Shown here piece after piece: positions 36,007 to 39,976 of a stretch of DNA of 39,976 nucleotides. The notes beneath the pieces were generated by a model. The model did not search any database, had not been told where the DNA came from, and saw nothing but the letters and a program-made list of their open reading frames with translations. Numbering within the stretch: position 1 is the first letter of the stretch; each line of letters starts with the position of its first letter. Source of the DNA: DAOUAM01 sp034433305 (GTDB lineage Bacteria > Chloroflexota > Dehalococcoidia > Lucifugimonadales > DAOUAM01); assembly GCA_034433305.1 (NCBI GenBank), contig DAOUAM010000101.1:1-39976 (forward strand), given 5' to 3'. Made by a program: the position numbers and the translations under genes.

Positions 36007-36660
36007 TTACCGTCTGCCTCCCGGGCTCAGAAAGGCAGCGATGATGCCGACCAGGAATATGCCGTCGAAGACGCCGGCGCCGCCAATGGAGAGCAAGGTG
36101 CCGCCCATCTCCAGCACCTGGCCCAGCTTGAGGAGATCGGCGCCCACCAGGGTGCCCACAACGCCCGAAATGTAGGCCACGGGCGCCGCGCGGTCCCAGG
36201 CCAGGACCATGGCCGTGATGGCGGATATGCCCGGCGGCACCAGGACATTGAGGGTTATGCCGCGCCCGGGCACGACGTCGGAGAGGGCGTAGGCCACGGC
36301 AGCCACGATGGCCGTGGCCAGGGCCGTCCGCACCAGGGGCGCCCTGGGCAGCAGCACCAGGCTGAGCAGGCAGGGAATCAGCGCGCCGCCGACGTTGACG
36401 GCGATGATGGTGGCCTCCACTCGCGGGGGCCGGATGAAAAAGACGTGGCCCATCCTGAACAGGCCACCCGGCTGCTCCTGGGACACCACCCAGACAGGGA
36501 TGTTGATCAGGCCGCCCACCAGGATGGCGATGAATAGCAGCAGCGTCAATGAGCGCGGAATGCCAAGCTTGACGAAGGATATGGACACCAGTCCGTAAAG
36601 GGCCAGCATCACCAGGAGGGGGAGCAGCAGGACGAATATGAGGAGCAGCAAGGGGGACAC
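36007..36660 (-). CDS. DUF1614 family integral membrane protein
   Basis: The 217-residue protein starts at GTG 36660 after AAGGAGGG. It has about six or seven hydrophobic segments, beginning with LLLLIFVLLLPLLVMLALYG. Family landmarks are IIAVNVGGALIPCLLSL in the middle and LSIGGAGVFDGIFLVGIIAAF at the C-terminus. The function of DUF1614 is not known. It follows the signal-anchored gene on the same strand by 92 bases. Confidence 0.85.
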   Translation of the reverse strand: MSPLLLLIFVLLLPLLVMLALYGLVSISFVKLGIPRSLTLLLFIAILVGGLINIPVWVVSQEQPGGLFRMGHVFFIRPPRVEATIIAVNVGGALIPCLLSLVLLPRAPLVRTALATAIVAAVAYALSDVVPGRGITLNVLVPPGISAITAMVLAWDRAAPVAYISGVVGTLVGADLLKLGQVLEMGGTLLSIGGAGVFDGIFLVGIIAAFLSPGGRR

Positions 36661-36752
36661 TGACTATTCCCTCCTTTCCCGGTGGCAGAAGGCCGGCCTG
36701 ACCGGCGGGCCTCCGGCACCCATGGCGAGTCCCGCGCGGGGACAGCAGGGCG

Positions 36753-37601
36753 TCACCAGCGCGGCCCCGCCGGCAGGTCATCGCCGGGACGACGCGTGAC
36801 AGTCCTCTCTATCCTGCCGCCAGTGTTACAGATGTCCCACTGCTCCACATAGGTGACTGGGCGCCACTGGAGCGCCCACAGGCCAGGTATATCCAGCGTC
36901 TCCATCCACGGCCCGGCCTCCTGGCCAGGCGGGCCGGAGCGCAGGCTGAAGGTCAAGCCCTGGCGCAGCCCGAAGACGGCCACGCACTCGCCAGTGGACA
37001 GGGGCTGTGTCACCAGCGTGTCCTGGCCCCAGGCCGAAAGGGGCAAGAAAGTGGCACTGGAGTCCAGGGGAGCATCCAGCAGCGGGAGCAGGCCATCGCA
37101 TGGGGGCACGCCCAGGCTATCGGGCTGGCACCGCCGGGTAAGCTCGCCCAGGGACAGGGACAACTGGAATGCCTGCTCCACCAGGGACTGCAGGTCCCGC
37201 GCCCTGGCACGCAGGGCCTCGTCCTCGCCGTCCAGGGCGTAGCCTTCCAGGGCGCTGGCGAACTTCCGCTGGCTTTCCTGCACGAGCGCCCGCGCCGCCT
37301 CGACGCGCCGGGCCTGGGCCGCGTCCACTCCTGGCGATGGCAGCGGCCAAGCGCCATGGAAGAGGAGCGTCACACCCTCTCGCATGGCCGCCTCCACCTC
37401 TCCGACAGGCGAGCCTGGCTCCAGCATCCCGGCTATGCGTTCCAGGCCGCGCCCCGCCACATCCGCCCGTGCCGGCCCTGGCTGCTCGAAGAGCGCCCAG
37501 GAGGGCCTGAACAGCGCCGACGTAATCCCCAACTCCACAGCCAGGACAGCCACCACCAGCAGCACACCCAGAAGCTTACCTCGCAACCTCACATCCCCCA
37601 A
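36753..37601 (-). CDS. Hypothetical signal-anchored protein
   Basis: The 282-residue product (TTG start with AAGGGG upstream; a GTG three codons later is possible) begins with a short basic stretch and a hydrophobic helix LLGVLLVVAVLAVELGITSA, then a long extracytoplasmic part. The first 150 external residues are helical and rich in Ala and Glu. The second half contains a few cysteines and beta-like strands, and it ends with an Arg/Pro-rich tail. The overall shape is that of a membrane-anchored sensor-like or cell-envelope protein. I do not recognise a family. Confidence 0.65.
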   Translation of the reverse strand: MGDVRLRGKLLGVLLVVAVLAVELGITSALFRPSWALFEQPGPARADVAGRGLERIAGMLEPGSPVGEVEAAMREGVTLLFHGAWPLPSPGVDAAQARRVEAARALVQESQRKFASALEGYALDGEDEALRARARDLQSLVEQAFQLSLSLGELTRRCQPDSLGVPPCDGLLPLLDAPLDSSATFLPLSAWGQDTLVTQPLSTGECVAVFGLRQGLTFSLRSGPPGQEAGPWMETLDIPGLWALQWRPVTYVEQWDICNTGGRIERTVTRRPGDDLPAGPRW

Positions 37602-37724
37602 GAAGGCCCCTTATGGCCGCGTCTTGGTAGATAGTACTGCCCCGGAGGCGCTGGGGCAAGCGTCCTGTGTGCCTGCAAAGTGGCTCCCTGGCATGCATCC
37701 ACAAGGCACAGCCAGGCCTCGATG

Positions 37725-37900
37725 AGCATGAATAATACTGGAAGTAATATATATAGATACTCTATAAACAACCGCTCTTTTACGAATTACTCATATATAA
37801 CATTGCTATTTAGTATATAATATCAGAATAAATAAAATTATATATTGACATACACCTCGGTTTTCGCTATATTCGTTACCTGAATAAATACTATGCCGTT
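37725..37900. promoter_or_regulatory. AT-rich island with a strong promoter for the solute-binding protein
   Basis: This stretch is dominated by A and T inside a GC-rich genome. At its right side TTGACA (37845-37850) and TATATT (37868-37873) are 17 bases apart, one of the best promoters in the window, with A/T tracts just upstream that look like an UP element. Several further TATAAT-like sequences occur on both strands. The predicted leader is about 190 bases and contains small hairpins such as CTGGC/GCCAG near 37960; I see no riboswitch I can name. Confidence 0.7.
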
Positions 37901-38072
37901 TTCGCATGTTAAGCCCCAGGCCGGCCGCTCGGTGGTAGTAGATCCAGCGTAGAAGCTCGCTGGCTTTCATGCCAGTGCCCCCGACATTGCAGGAACGGCC
38001 TCCCTTTCTTGCAGTGCCACTATCCCTTTGTGGTCCACGGTGAAAGACCGACTACAAGTAGGAGGAACGTCC

Positions 38073-39976
38073 ATGAGACGAGAAGAGGTTTCGTGGCTGC
38101 CCTGGCACTGGCAAGCACCATGCTTGTGCTGGGCATCCTGGCCACATCCTGCGGCGCGGCGGAAGAGGCGACGGCTACACCCACAGCTCCCGCGGTAGCG
38201 ACCACAGCACCCCCGCCTGCTGCCGCGACTCCCACGCGAGTAGCGGCAGCACAGCCTACCCAGGTGCAGGCTACCCCCAGGCCGGCGCCCACAGCCGCCC
38301 CGGTCACTGCCTCTCCCACCGCCCCCTCAGCTCAGCCAGCCGCCAGGCCCACCGGCGTGCTCACCATCTCCGTGGGCGCCGTGGACACCCCCAATGGCCT
38401 CCCTCGCTTCTGCACCGCTGGCTGCGCCGAGACCATCTACCACGCTGGCATCGCTGAAACCCTCTTCGGTGCCATCGCCCTCCCCGATGGCACCGCCACC
38501 ATTGACCCCCTCCTGGCCCTGGAGTTCAAGCTGGACCCCAGCCTCAAGTTCGCCGACTTCACCCTCAGGCAGGGGGTCCAGTTCCATGATGGCTGGGGCG
38601 AGATGACCGCCGAGGACGTGGCCTTCTCCTTCAACGATGCCAACTCCGTCACCAACCCCGAGAGCATCCACGGCCAGGCGGGTGACTTCGCTCCCCTCAT
38701 CCAGTCCATGGAACCCCTGGACAGGTACACCATCCGCCTCAACTACCGCAACTATGACAGCCGGGGGGTGCTGCACCGCTTCAGCAACTTCTGGCAGACG
38801 GCGGCCATCGTGAGCAGGAAGGTCTTTGACACCCACGGCGTGGAGGGGATGCAAAACATATACGTGGGCACAGGCCCCTTCGAGACCGAGGAGTGGGTGC
38901 AGAACAAGGACATCGTGGTCAATGCCTTCCCTGACTACTGGGGTGCTCCCCTGGGGCTTGGGCCTTTCGTGGAGAAGATACGCTGGCTGGAGGTGCGGGA
39001 GGGCGCGTCCCGCAGGGCCATGCTGGAGACCGGCGAGGCACAGATCGCGCAGATAGAGCTGAAGGATGTCCCTGAGCTGAAGACCAAGGGCTTTGCGGAG
39101 CAGCGCGGCGCCCTGCACAACGTCATGATGAACGTCTCCTTCACCGGCAACTACTGGGAGCAGTTCGGGGCGTTGACGGGGGACAAGCTGGACCGCAACC
39201 GTGACACCAGCAAGCCCTGGGTGGGCAACCCCTTCGAGAACGGGGACACCTACGATGAGAACACCCCCTCCATGCAGCGGGCCATGAAGGTCAGGAACGC
39301 CCTGTCCCACGCCATCGAGCGCGATGCCCTGGTGGAGAGCCTGCTGGCGGGCCTGGGCTGGATAAACCACCAGCCTTACCTGTCGGTGAACAACCCCAAC
39401 TACAAGCAGGAGTGGGGCTGGGAGACGGACTTCAACAAGGCCAAGCAGTTGCTTACCGAGGCTGGCTACCCCAATGGCTTCGAGATGGACGTCTGGGTGG
39501 GCACCGGCCAGTTGACTATTGAGACCGGCCAGGCGGTGGGCGCCAAGTGGCAGGAGGCGCTGGGGGTGAAGGTGAACTTCGTCCAGACGGCCTACAGCAC
39601 CTACCGGCCAGGCCTGGTGGCCCGCAGCACCAACACGCCTTTCTACGGTTGCGGTGACGAGAACCACTCCAACTTCCCCTACGACTGGGCGCATGGCTTC
39701 GTCATGAGCAGCATCAGCGCCGGAGGCTATGGAGTGGGGATGGAGGTGCCCTTCGCCACGGAGACGTACTTCGCCATGGCAGGGGAGCCGGACAAGGCCA
39801 GGCGCGAGGCGCTGTCGGAGAAGTTCTACAGCGAGAACCGCCGCTGGGCGCTGTGTGTTGGTGTTTTCGAGTACCCCATCTGGCCCATGTATAATGTAGA
39901 CAGGATCGCTGCCTGGGACGAGCGGCCCGATGCCAATGGCAACCTGAACGGCATCAACAACGTCCGCAGCATCAAG
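38073..39976 (+). CDS. ABC transporter solute-binding lipoprotein, family 5 (partial, apparent frameshift at start)
   Basis: The coding frame is open to the window edge and lacks the C-terminus. It reads TRRGFVAALALAS (a twin-arginine-like n-region), a hydrophobic core, and a lipobox ILATSC with the lipidated Cys near 38150. A Pro/Ala/Thr-rich linker follows, then a SBP_bac_5 domain (peptide, nickel or oligosaccharide type) with HAGIAETLFGA, FTLRQGVQFHDGWGEMTAEDVAFSF, YVGTGPFETEEW and RNALSHAIERDALV. The best ribosome site (AGGAGG 38060) and ATG 38073 are in another frame that ends after 42 codons; one added base before 38087 would join them. In-frame alternatives are GTG 38030, without a ribosome site, or GTG 38093, which loses the Arg pair. 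Confidence 0.85.

Noticed and set aside
38327..39694. 455-codon open frame on the minus strand
   Set aside because: It is antisense to the solute-binding protein, whose frame has clear family motifs; the minus frame has none.

Overview
The window is high-GC, gene-dense bacterial chromosome with short intergenic gaps. The gene set points to Chloroflexota, most likely a Dehalococcoidia or SAR202-like lineage. The supporting signs are a DUF3090/SCO1664 gene pair outside Actinobacteria, a F420-type luciferase-like oxidoreductase, a DUF362 protein, a very large GAF-repeat histidine kinase, a Tat-type lipoprotein solute-binding protein, a menaquinone-type UbiE and a dnaG-rpoD operon. The assignment is inferred from gene content; there is no rRNA in the window, and I saw no tRNA.

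Layout. 0.3-1.5 kb: a small unknown gene converges on a phage-type gene (minus strand) whose promoter carries a perfect LexA-like palindrome. 1.5-3.8 kb: a TetR regulator and a two-gene ABC-2 exporter behind a promoter overlapped by two palindromic operator candidates. 3.8-7.3 kb (minus): DinB-like protein, queA, a cysteine hydrolase, folD. 7.8-13.6 kb (plus): metF-like, acpS, a luciferase-like monooxygenase, the nnrE-nnrD metabolite repair fusion, ubiE/menG and a Gfo/Idh/MocA dehydrogenase. 13.7-15.0 kb (minus): DUF3090 and a PI3/4-kinase-like SCO1664 protein. 15.4-18.4 kb (plus): proB, proA and a small unknown gene. 18.5-25.2 kb (minus): dgt, two unknown small genes, dnaG and rpoD in one operon, then a MITE-like element, a terminator and a DUF362 gene. 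25.4-29.6 kb (minus): P1 peptidase, 2-hydroxyacid dehydrogenase, cupin and a ThDP enzyme. 29.8-35.3 kb (minus): a response regulator and a 1601-residue sensor kinase. 36.0-37.6 kb (minus): two membrane-associated unknowns. 37.7-40.0 kb: an AT-rich promoter island and the start of a family 5 ABC solute-binding lipoprotein that runs off the window.

How the genes connect. FolD and the MetF-like protein act on the same one-carbon folate pool. ProB and ProA catalyse consecutive steps of proline synthesis. Dgt, DnaG and RpoD form a macromolecular-synthesis operon. The GAF kinase and the response regulator are co-transcribed, but the regulator lacks the stretch that normally holds the phospho-acceptor aspartate.

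The observations most worth a second look are this receiver deletion beside an intact multi-GAF kinase, the LexA-box promoter driving a phage-type gene, an 83-bp-period intergenic repeat family at three loci, the MITE-like element at the end of rpoD, a small cysteine-rich ORF upstream of the kinase, and an apparent frameshift at the start of the solute-binding protein.
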